Assembly (NCBI GenBank): GCA_003818505.1
Contig: RPRI01000030.1
Coordinates: 1-43,778 of the forward strand
Length of the DNA stretch: 43,778 nt
Source: Desulfobacteraceae bacterium
GTDB lineage: Bacteria; Desulfobacterota; Desulfobacteria; Desulfobacterales; RPRI01
Direction of reading: 5' to 3'
Shown: in pieces, positions 8,722 through 15,994 of the stretch
How the letters are laid out: each line of letters begins with the position of its first letter
How positions within the stretch are numbered: position 1 is the first letter of the stretch
The notes under the pieces: generated by a model
The model's input: the letters and a program-made list of their open reading frames with translations, nothing else
Databases searched by the model: none
Told to the model about the DNA's origin: nothing
Made by a program: the position numbers and the translations under genes

Positions 8722-9255
8722 TTATGTAGGCTCCGGCCCGTTGCCCGGAAGCTCTTTAATCAAACCAGCTCTTTCAAACGCACTAAAAAACCTGCTCTTC
8801 TCTTCATTGGCCTTTATCTGATATATTTTCTCCCTGCACCTCACGTAAATATCGAAGGCCATCAATCCTATCAGATCAATTTTCTGGTCAAGTTGATCCA
8901 GTTCTGCCAAAATGAGATGATCGTTAAAATCACATTTATTTAGATGTTCTCTGATTATTTTTTTTAAAGAAAAGACAAATGAAGTTGCCCTGGATGGTGT
9001 GAAATCCTGAACGGCTCTTATTCTTATTATGGGGTCAAGAAATGAATTTATTTTATCGCGGTTCATTTCTCCGAGCAGTTCATCCATAATTACCGTGAGG
9101 CTCTTATGGGTAGTTCCACCGACCGGATTTGCAAAGGGATCTTTCTGTCCTTTGATAAATTTGGCCGTGTCGGCAGGATAGGACTCCGCAACGATATCAA
9201 ACCATTTATCAATAACAGCTGTTTTCTTTTGAGCTAACAGCTCTTCCAGTCGCAT
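8722..9255 (-). CDS. RsbRD N-terminal-domain-like protein at the head of the dsr operon
   Basis: A 177-aa soluble, mostly helical protein with no signal peptide or membrane segment. MRLEELLAQKKTAVIDKWFD at the start and the helical bundle that follows resemble the RsbRD N-terminal (globin-like sensor) domain of stressosome co-antagonist proteins, here without the STAS output domain. From family knowledge, a gene of this kind commonly precedes dsrM in Desulfobacterota. It is the first gene after the strong promoter at 9367-9395, so it should be co-transcribed with dsrMKJOP. A sensory or assembly role is inference only; no heme or metal ligand can be assigned from sequence alone. Confidence 0.75.
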   Translation of the reverse strand: MRLEELLAQKKTAVIDKWFDIVAESYPADTAKFIKGQKDPFANPVGGTTHKSLTVIMDELLGEMNRDKINSFLDPIIRIRAVQDFTPSRATSFVFSLKKIIREHLNKCDFNDHLILAELDQLDQKIDLIGLMAFDIYVRCREKIYQIKANEEKSRFFSAFERAGLIKELPGNGPEPT

Positions 9256-9346
9256 ACTTAAGAACCGCTCCCGAATCCTTAAAATATTTAACGCATACTT
9301 TACTATTTAAGCCAGAAAATATAACTATTTAGACAGCTGAATTGCA

Positions 9347-9362
9347 ACTTCTCATATGAAGT
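9347..9362. promoter_or_regulatory. Inverted repeat at the predicted dsr transcription start
   Basis: ACTTC (9347-9351) and GAAGT (9358-9362) flank TCATAT. The site lies at about +1 of the dsr promoter, where a repressor could act. Arms are only five bases, so chance is possible. Confidence 0.3.
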
Positions 9363-9366
9363 GAAG

Positions 9367-9395
9367 TCTATAATCAAGTTACAAAATCATGTCAA
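9367..9395 (-). promoter_or_regulatory. Sigma70-type promoter for the RsbRD-like gene and dsrMKJOP
   Basis: Minus strand: -35 TTGACA (9395-9390), a 17-base spacer, -10 TATAGA (9372-9367). The -35 is perfect and the -10 matches five of six consensus bases. The expected start is near 9360, giving a leader of about 105 nt before the ATG at 9255. Confidence 0.8.
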
Positions 9396-9444
9396 GAATA
9401 AAAGAAAAAATATTCTTCGGAAACAATTGTTGCTAAAGGATCTG

Positions 9445-9473
9445 TTGTAAAGTTTTACGATTAAATATATAGG
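9445..9473 (+). promoter_or_regulatory. Candidate acnA promoter
   Basis: TTGTAA (9445-9450) with either TATATA after 15 bases or TATAGG after 17. The match is moderate. It would give a leader of roughly 170 nt before acnA. Confidence 0.35.
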
Positions 9474-9649
9474 AAGCTTTTTTAAATAATAACCGATTAA
9501 TTATAATTTATAAAATCGCGAAGAACATGTAGCCCACGAAGTTGAAAACATTACATATTCTATTTCTTTCTTCGTGCCATTCGTGTTAAGTATTGTACTT
9601 CTTATGAAGATATTAAACTTTACTAGGTAATAAGCTTTTCGGAGGCAGC

Positions 9650-12322
9650 ATGTCTTTATGTAAAAACAGTTTTAACACTCGGGCATCTCTTTTGAGCGGT
9701 AATCAGGCTTTCACATATTTCAGTCTTAACAAACTGGCTGGCGCAGGGTTTAATAATATACAGAAAATGCCTTACAGCATTCGCATCCTTCTCGAAAATC
9801 TTTTAAGAAATGAAGACGGATGCCTGTTTACAGAAAAAGATATAATAAGCCTCACTTCCTGGAATCCGGATAAAGCCAGTGAAGAGATACCTTTTTTACC
9901 GGCCCGTGTATTGCTGCAGGATTTTACCGGAGTCCCTGCAATTGTAGATCTTGCGGCTATGCGAGATGCTGCAAAACGACTGAACTGTGATCCTTTGAAA
10001 ATCAATCCCAAAATTCCGGCTGAACTGGTAATTGACCATTCGGTTCAGGTTGATTCCTTCGGAAAAGAAGATTCACTTGAAGAAAATCTCCGTTACGAGT
10101 TTACGCGCAACTCAGAACGATATACTTTCTTACGCTGGGGTCAGAAGAATTTTAACAATTTCAGAGTTGTGCCTCCTGGAACGGGAATTTGTCACCAGGT
10201 TAACCTCGAATACCTTGCCAGGGTTGTCTTTATAAAAGAAGCGGACGGCGGAAAAACGGTTTTTCCGGACAGCGTTCTCGGCCTTGATTCACACACAACA
10301 ATGATTAACGGGTCCGGGGTTCTCGGCTGGGGCGTGGGTGGAATCGAAGCCGAGGCGGTGATGCTTGGAAATCCTTATTATCTACTCACACCGCAAGTTC
10401 TCGGTTTTAAACTGACAGGAAAGCTTCCGGATGGAACAACGGCAACAGATCTTGTTTTATACATAACCGAGCTTTTGCGTAAAAAAGGTGTTGTCGGAAA
10501 ATTTGTCGAGTTTTATGGCGCAGGATTATCAAATCTTGGAGTTGAAGACCGTGCTACCATTGCCAACATGGCGCCTGAATATGGAGCAACAACGGGATTC
10601 TTTCCTGTTGATGACATAACATTGAAATACCTGCGCCTGACCGGCCGCCCCGGCAATCTTGTTTCGCTTGTCGAAAAATATACAAAAGAGCAGGGGCTTT
10701 TCCTGGAGAAATCAGGCACCAGTATTATATATAATGATACGGTTGAATTTGATATTAGTACTGTTACACCCTGTATCGCAGGCCCGAACAGGCCGCAGGA
10801 GCGGATACCTCTATTTAAAGTCAGAGATGTGTTCAAAGAAGCAACAAAAAAGATTAAGGCCCCCGGTAAAAGACTTGTTGTTGATATTGACGGAACTTCA
10901 GCAGGTATTGATCACGGCTCCGTAGTCATAGCAGCTATAACAAGCTGCACCAATACTTCAAATCCCTCCGTTATGATCGGAGCCGGTCTCCTGGCAAAAA
11001 AAGCGGTTTTGAAGGGTCTTTCGGTCAAGCCCTGGGTAAAAACAAGCCTTTCGCCCGGTTCCAGAGTAGCGGCGAGTTACCTTGAAACATCAGGTCTCAT
11101 TCATTATCTGAAGCAGCTCAAATTTCACATTACAGCTTATGGATGTACTACGTGCATTGGAAACAGCGGACCTCTTAACGAATCCGTTTCAAGAGCAATC
11201 AGAGATAACGATCTTGTTGTTGCTTCAGTATTAAGCGGCAATCGCAACTTTGAAGGAAGAATTTCTCCCCTTACCCGCGCCAACTTTCTCGCTTCGCCGC
11301 CTCTTGTAGTTGCTTATGCCATAGCAGGAAAAATCGATATCGATTTTGAAACCGAGCCTCTCGGACTTGACAGTAAAGGCAAACCTGTCTTTCTTGTTGA
11401 TATATGGCCGTCTGCGGAAGAAATAAGGATAATTCTCGAAACTCTTTTGATTCCAGAGATGTTTGAAAATGAATATTCCACTGTGTTCGAAGGCTCCGAA
11501 CAATGGAAAGCCCTTCCTGTACCCGAAAGCTATCTATTTAAATGGGACCCCGTGTCAACATACATAAAAAATCCGCCGTTTTTTGATGAAATAACAACAA
11601 CCGTTCCGAAACCGGAGGAGATCAAAAACGCAAGAGTGCTTGCCCTTCTCGGCAATATGGTTACAACCGACCATATATCACCGGCAGGGACAATACCTGC
11701 AGACAGCCCGGCAGGAAAATATCTTATAAGTAAAGAAATAGAGCCGAATGAATTCAATTCCTTCGGCTCCCGGCGGGGCAATCATGAAGTTATGGTGCGC
11801 GGTACTTTCGGCAACATCCGCTTAAAAAACAAGCTTGTTCCGGATAAAACCGGCGGCTGGACTCTTTTACTCCCGGAAGGGAACGTCATGCCCATATATG
11901 ATGCTTCGGAGCTTTATAGGAAGGCAGGAATTCCTCTCATCGTTATCGCGGGCCGCGAATACGGAACCGGAAGTTCGCGTGACTGGGCCGCCAAGGGAAC
12001 GGCTCTGTTGGGAGTCAAGGCGGTGATTGCTGAAAGTTTTGAAAGAATTCACCGCAGCAATCTTGTATGCATGGGAATTCTTCCGCTCCAGTTTGAAAAA
12101 GGCACCGGGCAGGAAACCTTGAAACTGGATGGGACCGAAGTTTATGACATAACAGGCATTGAAAAGGATCTTTGTCCGCAAAAAAAGCTTTCGGTTTCAG
12201 CAAGGCACAAAGACGGAAACACAAATTGGTTTACCGTTACCGCAAGAATCGATTCCCGGGCGGAATTGAACTATTTCATTCACGGTGGAATACTTCCGTA
12301 CGTTCTGAGAACTTTAAAATAA
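9650..12322 (+). CDS. acnA: Aconitate hydratase A
   Basis: An 890-aa cytoplasmic [4Fe-4S] enzyme isomerising citrate and isocitrate. The three cluster cysteines are visible: C433 in TSCTNTSNPSV, and C499 and C502 in YGCTTCIGNSGPL. Other signatures are VLSGNRNFEGR, GNMVTTDHISPAGTIP, FGSRRGNHEVMVRGTF, and the C-terminal swivelling-domain motif GREYGTGSSRDWAAKG, which binds substrate. Length matches the AcnA/IRP family. A good ribosome-binding site (GGAGG) sits seven bases before the ATG. In a complete-oxidising sulfate reducer it may serve an oxidative TCA cycle or only glutamate synthesis; the window has no other TCA enzyme to decide. Confidence 0.97.
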   Translation: MSLCKNSFNTRASLLSGNQAFTYFSLNKLAGAGFNNIQKMPYSIRILLENLLRNEDGCLFTEKDIISLTSWNPDKASEEIPFLPARVLLQDFTGVPAIVDLAAMRDAAKRLNCDPLKINPKIPAELVIDHSVQVDSFGKEDSLEENLRYEFTRNSERYTFLRWGQKNFNNFRVVPPGTGICHQVNLEYLARVVFIKEADGGKTVFPDSVLGLDSHTTMINGSGVLGWGVGGIEAEAVMLGNPYYLLTPQVLGFKLTGKLPDGTTATDLVLYITELLRKKGVVGKFVEFYGAGLSNLGVEDRATIANMAPEYGATTGFFPVDDITLKYLRLTGRPGNLVSLVEKYTKEQGLFLEKSGTSIIYNDTVEFDISTVTPCIAGPNRPQERIPLFKVRDVFKEATKKIKAPGKRLVVDIDGTSAGIDHGSVVIAAITSCTNTSNPSVMIGAGLLAKKAVLKGLSVKPWVKTSLSPGSRVAASYLETSGLIHYLKQLKFHITAYGCTTCIGNSGPLNESVSRAIRDNDLVVASVLSGNRNFEGRISPLTRANFLASPPLVVAYAIAGKIDIDFETEPLGLDSKGKPVFLVDIWPSAEEIRIILETLLIPEMFENEYSTVFEGSEQWKALPVPESYLFKWDPVSTYIKNPPFFDEITTTVPKPEEIKNARVLALLGNMVTTDHISPAGTIPADSPAGKYLISKEIEPNEFNSFGSRRGNHEVMVRGTFGNIRLKNKLVPDKTGGWTLLLPEGNVMPIYDASELYRKAGIPLIVIAGREYGTGSSRDWAAKGTALLGVKAVIAESFERIHRSNLVCMGILPLQFEKGTGQETLKLDGTEVYDITGIEKDLCPQKKLSVSARHKDGNTNWFTVTARIDSRAELNYFIHGGILPYVLRTLK

Positions 12323-12392
12323 ACCAAACAGCATGTACAAAGACTAATAAGAAAACAAAAAAACAGACAGCATCACCCAACAGTGTTTTGTA

Positions 12393-12421
12393 TTGACTCT
12401 TTGTTGGTTTTTATATAAATT
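12393..12421 (+). promoter_or_regulatory. Promoter for the response-regulator/CBS/DASS operon
   Basis: TTGACT (12393-12398), with TATAAA after 15 bases or TAAATT after 17. It lies 40-70 bases before the first response-regulator start and 70 bases after acnA, suggesting the operon has its own promoter. Confidence 0.5.
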
Positions 12422-12461
12422 CTACCTGTTTATTGCGCATATTTTGAGGAAGCTATTCAAA

Positions 12462-12842
12462 ATGAAAAAAATCAAGGTCATGCTGGTCGATGATGAAGAG
12501 GAATTTGTAACCACTCTGTCCGAGAGGATCAAGATGCGTAATTTCAGCTCTTCGGTTGCCTTTAACGGCGAACAGGCTTTGCAGATTGTTAATGATCAGG
12601 TTCCGGATATCATGATTCTTGACCTCAAGATGCCCGGCATTGACGGGATGGAAGTTCTCCGGAGGGTTAAAAAAGCATATCCGAAAGTCCAGGTTATTAT
12701 CCTGACAGGACACGGATCTGAAAAAGATAAAAAAGAAGCTTTATCCCTGGGAGCTTTCGGATATCTTCAGAAACCTGTCCAGATCGATGAGCTTATAAGG
12801 CACATCGTCAAAGCACATGGAGCAGTGGCAGATGATACCTGA
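12462..12842 (+). CDS. Single-domain response regulator (CheY-like receiver), first copy
   Basis: A 126-aa receiver domain with no output domain. Acid-pocket residues D10 and D11, phospho-acceptor D54 (MILDLKMPG), the switch Thr82 (ILTGHG) and Lys104 (LQKP) are all present, so it should be phosphorylatable. The start at ATG 12462 follows GAGGAAG; the longer frame from 12393 begins in the promoter and is rejected. No histidine kinase is encoded in the window, so its partner is unknown. It is 26 bases upstream of a second, similar receiver. A role as phosphorelay element or protein-protein regulator of the downstream transport genes is inference. Confidence 0.9.
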   Translation: MKKIKVMLVDDEEEFVTTLSERIKMRNFSSSVAFNGEQALQIVNDQVPDIMILDLKMPGIDGMEVLRRVKKAYPKVQVIILTGHGSEKDKKEALSLGAFGYLQKPVQIDELIRHIVKAHGAVADDT

Positions 12843-12867
12843 CAGTATTAACAAAGGAGTGCATTTC

Positions 12868-13296
12868 ATGAGAATAAGAGTCTTGCTTGTTGACGATGAG
12901 AAAGAGTTTATTGAAACTCTGGCAGAACGCCTTGAAGTTAGGGATTTTGCAGTTAAAACAGCATTTAACGGCGATGAAGCCATTTCAATGATTAAAGAGC
13001 GGGATTTCGACGTTGTAGTATTGGACGTACTTATGCCCGGAAAAAACGGAATTGAAACTTTAAAGGAAATAAAAAGCCTGAAGCCTCTTGTCAATATAAT
13101 TATGCTTACCGGACACGCTACGGTTGAAACGGCCATCGACGGAATGAAAGCCGGCGCCTATGATTATCTTATGAAACCAACAGATACGAACGAACTGGTA
13201 AGCAAAATAACAAAGGCTCATAATATAAAGGCCGAGCACGAAGAACGGATCCGCAAAGCGGAAATCAACAAAATAATCGAAAAACGAGGCTGGTAA
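12868..13296 (+). CDS. Single-domain response regulator with helical C-terminal tail, second copy
   Basis: A 142-aa receiver with D9, D10, phospho-acceptor D53 (VVLDVLMPG), Thr81 (MLTGHA) and Lys103 (LMKP). After the receiver there is a ~25-residue charged helical tail (HNIKAEHEERIRKAEINKII) that could dimerise or contact a partner; no DNA-binding domain. AAAGGAGT precedes ATG 12868. It clearly resembles the preceding gene and probably arose by tandem duplication. Seventeen bases separate it from the CBS gene, so translation is likely coupled. Confidence 0.9.
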   Translation: MRIRVLLVDDEKEFIETLAERLEVRDFAVKTAFNGDEAISMIKERDFDVVVLDVLMPGKNGIETLKEIKSLKPLVNIIMLTGHATVETAIDGMKAGAYDYLMKPTDTNELVSKITKAHNIKAEHEERIRKAEINKIIEKRGW

Positions 13297-13313
13297 CAGC
13301 CAGGGAGAGTTCG

Positions 13314-13868
13314 GTGAAATCAATACCTGTCAGGGAAATAATGGTTTCTCTGTCCGAATATGCAACTGTTTCGGAAGATGCAACCCTCTTTGAAGCCGTC
13401 ATGACACTGGAAAAGGCACAGGAAAAATACGAACAAAGCCTTTATCCTCACAGGGCTATTCTGATTTATAACAAGAAAAATAAAATTACCGGGAAAATAA
13501 GCCAGCTTGATGTACTTCGGGCTCTTGAACCGAAATATGAAAAAATCATAGAATCAAGATCTCTTTCCCGTTTCGGGTACAGCAACAAGTTCCTGGAATC
13601 TATTTTTAATCAATATAATTTATGGGAAAATCCTCTGAATGACCTTTGCAGAAAAGCCGGGAAGCTGAAGGTAAAAAACTTTATGACAATTCCTGCCGAA
13701 AGCGAATATATTACGGAAGACCGCAATCTTGATGAGGCGATACATAAATTCGTAATGGGCAATTATCAATCGCTACTCGTGACAAGAGAGAAAGAGATTG
13801 TGGGCATATTAAGACTTACGGATATTTTCAGGGAAATTTCGGGAGAGATCAAAAATTGCAGAATATGA
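13314..13868 (+). CDS. CBS-domain pair protein, first copy
   Basis: A 184-aa soluble protein starting at GTG 13314 with GGGAGAG upstream. Two CBS motifs frame it: VREIMVSLSEYATVSEDATLF near the N terminus, with its second half around HRAILIYNKKNKITGKISQL, and a second module around VKNFMTIPAESEYI ending in SLLVTREKEIVGILRLTDIF. CBS pairs (Bateman modules) usually sense adenine nucleotides. The insertion between modules (residues ~75-120) is not typical. It sits directly before the DASS transporter and has a clear paralogue directly after it, suggesting both gate or report on transport; that role is inference. Confidence 0.85.
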   Translation: MKSIPVREIMVSLSEYATVSEDATLFEAVMTLEKAQEKYEQSLYPHRAILIYNKKNKITGKISQLDVLRALEPKYEKIIESRSLSRFGYSNKFLESIFNQYNLWENPLNDLCRKAGKLKVKNFMTIPAESEYITEDRNLDEAIHKFVMGNYQSLLVTREKEIVGILRLTDIFREISGEIKNCRI

Positions 13869-13894
13869 TTGTTGGCAGATAAAGGAGTTTTTTC

Positions 13895-15364
13895 ATGACA
13901 AACGGTTCAGAGCCCGGTTCAAAGTTGGACCTGAAGCAGCTTGTTTTTCTTTCAATTGGTATTATTCTCTTTTTATTGGTTTATTATTCACCTCCATGGG
14001 CTGATGCCGTTGATCCTTCCGGAAAGCATTTTCCTCTTACCAAAGAAGCCAAGGGCGCTCTTGCCGTCTTTCTTCTTGCGGGGACCTGGTGGGTTTTCGA
14101 AGTCCTTCCTATAGGCATAACCGGCCTTACAATCGGAGTGCTTCAGGCTCTGTTTTTTATACGTCCCGCTGCCGACGCATTCAAGGATTTCATGGATCCT
14201 TCCGTTCTTTTTATATTCGCCTCCCTGGTAATCGGCATGGTATTTACCAAAACAGGGCTCACAAAACGTCTTGCATATAAAATGCTTATGATTGTTGGCG
14301 AAAGAACAGGGATGATTTATCTCGGATGCCTTGTTGTAACCGCATTGCTCACGCATATAATGGCTCACACTGCGGTGGCTGCGACCATATATCCGCTTCT
14401 TCTGGCGATATATTCCCTATACAGCGATGACAACAAGCCCACCAAATTCGGAAAGGGCTTGTTCATAGGCATGGCCTTTGTGGCGGGCGCGGGAAGCATT
14501 ATAACCCTTCTGGGTTCGGCGCGAGCCATAGTAGCTCTCGGATTTTTCAAGGAAATCACAGGAAAAGATGTTTCTTTTTTCGAACTGAGCTACTACCTTG
14601 CTCCGTTAGGGTGGAGTATGGTCTTTCTCATATGGGGTTTTCTGATGGTTTTTTTCAAGCCAGAAAAAGCCGCAATCCCGGGGTTGAGAGAAAAGGCAAG
14701 ACAACTTAATTCCGAAATGGGCGCACTTAAAAGGGATGAAATAATCGGAGCTGTTCTGGTTTTTTGTGCAATTGCTTTCATGTCCTTACAATCTTTTGTT
14801 CCGGCATTCAAACCTTTCAACAAATCAGCTGTTATTCTTGTTTCAACGATTCTTTTTTTTATCTCGGGTATCTTGGATATCAACGACCTTGAAGAGCTTC
14901 CCTGGAATATTATACTTCTCTTTGCAGGCGCCATGAGTATAGGTTTCTGCCTCTGGCAGACTGGCGCAGCCCAGTGGCTTGCAATAAACTGGCTGAGTTT
15001 TTTCAAGGATTCACACTGGTTTGTTTTTGTTATGAGCATAGCGGTTTTCGTACTTGTCATGACAAATTTTATAATGAATGTGGCTGCTATCGCCATATCT
15101 TTGCCAGTGGCCCTTGTGGTTGCTCCGTATCTCAATATCGCTCCCGAGGTAATTCTGTTTGTATCTCTTGTCACTGCAGGCATGCCGTTTGTTCTGCTTG
15201 TGGGAGCAGCGCCGAATGCTATAGCCTATAATTCAAAACAGTTTACAAGCGGTGAATTCTTTATGGCAGGCATTCCTGCGAGCATTATCCTTCTGGTCGT
15301 TCTTGGATTTGCAATACTTGTGTTATGGCCGCTCATGGGCATGCCGGTTCTTCTGGCTCGCTAA
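13895..15364 (+). CDS. DASS (SLC13) family anion transporter with altered SNT motifs
   Basis: A 489-aa membrane protein with about 11-12 hydrophobic segments. The order of motifs fits DASS/SLC13: WWVFEVLPIGITGL near residue 65, two inverted structural repeats, and the C-terminal GAAPNAIAYNSKQFTSGEFF. The two Ser-Asn-Thr sodium/substrate motifs are changed to A157-H158-T159 (MAHTAVAATIYP) and M394-N395-V396 (FIMNVAAIAISLP). Family members move dicarboxylates, citrate or sulfate with sodium; some sulfate reducers are thought to use DASS proteins for sulfate uptake. The substrate here is unknown. ATG 13895 follows AAAGGAG. It is flanked by paralogous CBS genes. Confidence 0.87.
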   Translation: MTNGSEPGSKLDLKQLVFLSIGIILFLLVYYSPPWADAVDPSGKHFPLTKEAKGALAVFLLAGTWWVFEVLPIGITGLTIGVLQALFFIRPAADAFKDFMDPSVLFIFASLVIGMVFTKTGLTKRLAYKMLMIVGERTGMIYLGCLVVTALLTHIMAHTAVAATIYPLLLAIYSLYSDDNKPTKFGKGLFIGMAFVAGAGSIITLLGSARAIVALGFFKEITGKDVSFFELSYYLAPLGWSMVFLIWGFLMVFFKPEKAAIPGLREKARQLNSEMGALKRDEIIGAVLVFCAIAFMSLQSFVPAFKPFNKSAVILVSTILFFISGILDINDLEELPWNIILLFAGAMSIGFCLWQTGAAQWLAINWLSFFKDSHWFVFVMSIAVFVLVMTNFIMNVAAIAISLPVALVVAPYLNIAPEVILFVSLVTAGMPFVLLVGAAPNAIAYNSKQFTSGEFFMAGIPASIILLVVLGFAILVLWPLMGMPVLLAR

Positions 15365-15414
15365 ATATATGCCATGCAAAATACATTCTTCCGAACTCGA
15401 GCAGGAGTCTGATC

Positions 15415-15981
15415 ATGAATAACTTTATTGTTAAGGACCTGATGGTTCCGCTTTCTGAATATGCAACCGTTCAGGAAGGATCAACGCTGTTTGAAGCTGT
15501 TCTCGCCCTGGAAAAAATTCAGGAGGAATTTGATCGTGAACATGCCCCTTACCAGCATCGCGCCGTTTTGATTCTAAACCGGAATAAAAAAGTTATCGGC
15601 AAACTGAGCCAGCTTGGAGTACTTCGCGCAATTTTGCCTCAAAATGAACGTAATCAGCAAATTGAAGATATCAGCCGCTTTGGGTTTTCAGCGGGACTTA
15701 CTAACAGTCTTAGGGAGAAGAACCGCCTGGAAGAAGGCATTTTGAATGATATTTATAAAAAGGCCGTTCTGATGAAGGTGGAGGATTATATGCAGACACT
15801 TTCCGAAGGCGAATATGTTGATGAAAATACTTCTCTTGATACAGCCATATACCAACTGGTTACCGGAACACATTTGTCCTTGATAGTGACCAGAAGGGAT
15901 GAAATCATAGGCCTTTTAAGGATGTCAGATGTGTTTGCCGCTGTTTTCCATGCGATGAAAAGCGGCGAACTAACTGAATAG
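15415..15981 (+). CDS. CBS-domain pair protein, second copy
   Basis: A 188-aa paralogue of the CBS protein upstream of the transporter: VKDLMVPLSEYATVQEGSTLF aligns with its N terminus, KVIGKLSQLGVLRAI with the first-module end, and LSLIVTRRDEIIGLLRMSDVF with the second-module end. The linker between modules is divergent. The start ATG 15415 has GCAGGAG upstream; the longer frame from 15325 overlaps the transporter and is rejected. It is 13 bases before the beta-helix gene. Paired CBS proteins on both sides of a transporter suggest a heteromeric nucleotide sensor; this is inference. Confidence 0.85.
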   Translation: MNNFIVKDLMVPLSEYATVQEGSTLFEAVLALEKIQEEFDREHAPYQHRAVLILNRNKKVIGKLSQLGVLRAILPQNERNQQIEDISRFGFSAGLTNSLREKNRLEEGILNDIYKKAVLMKVEDYMQTLSEGEYVDENTSLDTAIYQLVTGTHLSLIVTRRDEIIGLLRMSDVFAAVFHAMKSGELTE

Positions 15982-15994
15982 ACAAGGAGCGACT

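Larger units (their letters stand above)
9256..9649. other. Divergent 394-bp intergenic region between the dsr operon and acnA
   Basis: AT-rich, no credible gene. It holds the dsr promoter (9367-9395), an inverted repeat at the predicted dsr start site (9347-9362), a candidate acnA promoter (9445-9473), and a CACGAAG/CTTCGTG inverted repeat (9535-9541/9570-9576) in what would be the acnA leader. Confidence 0.6.
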
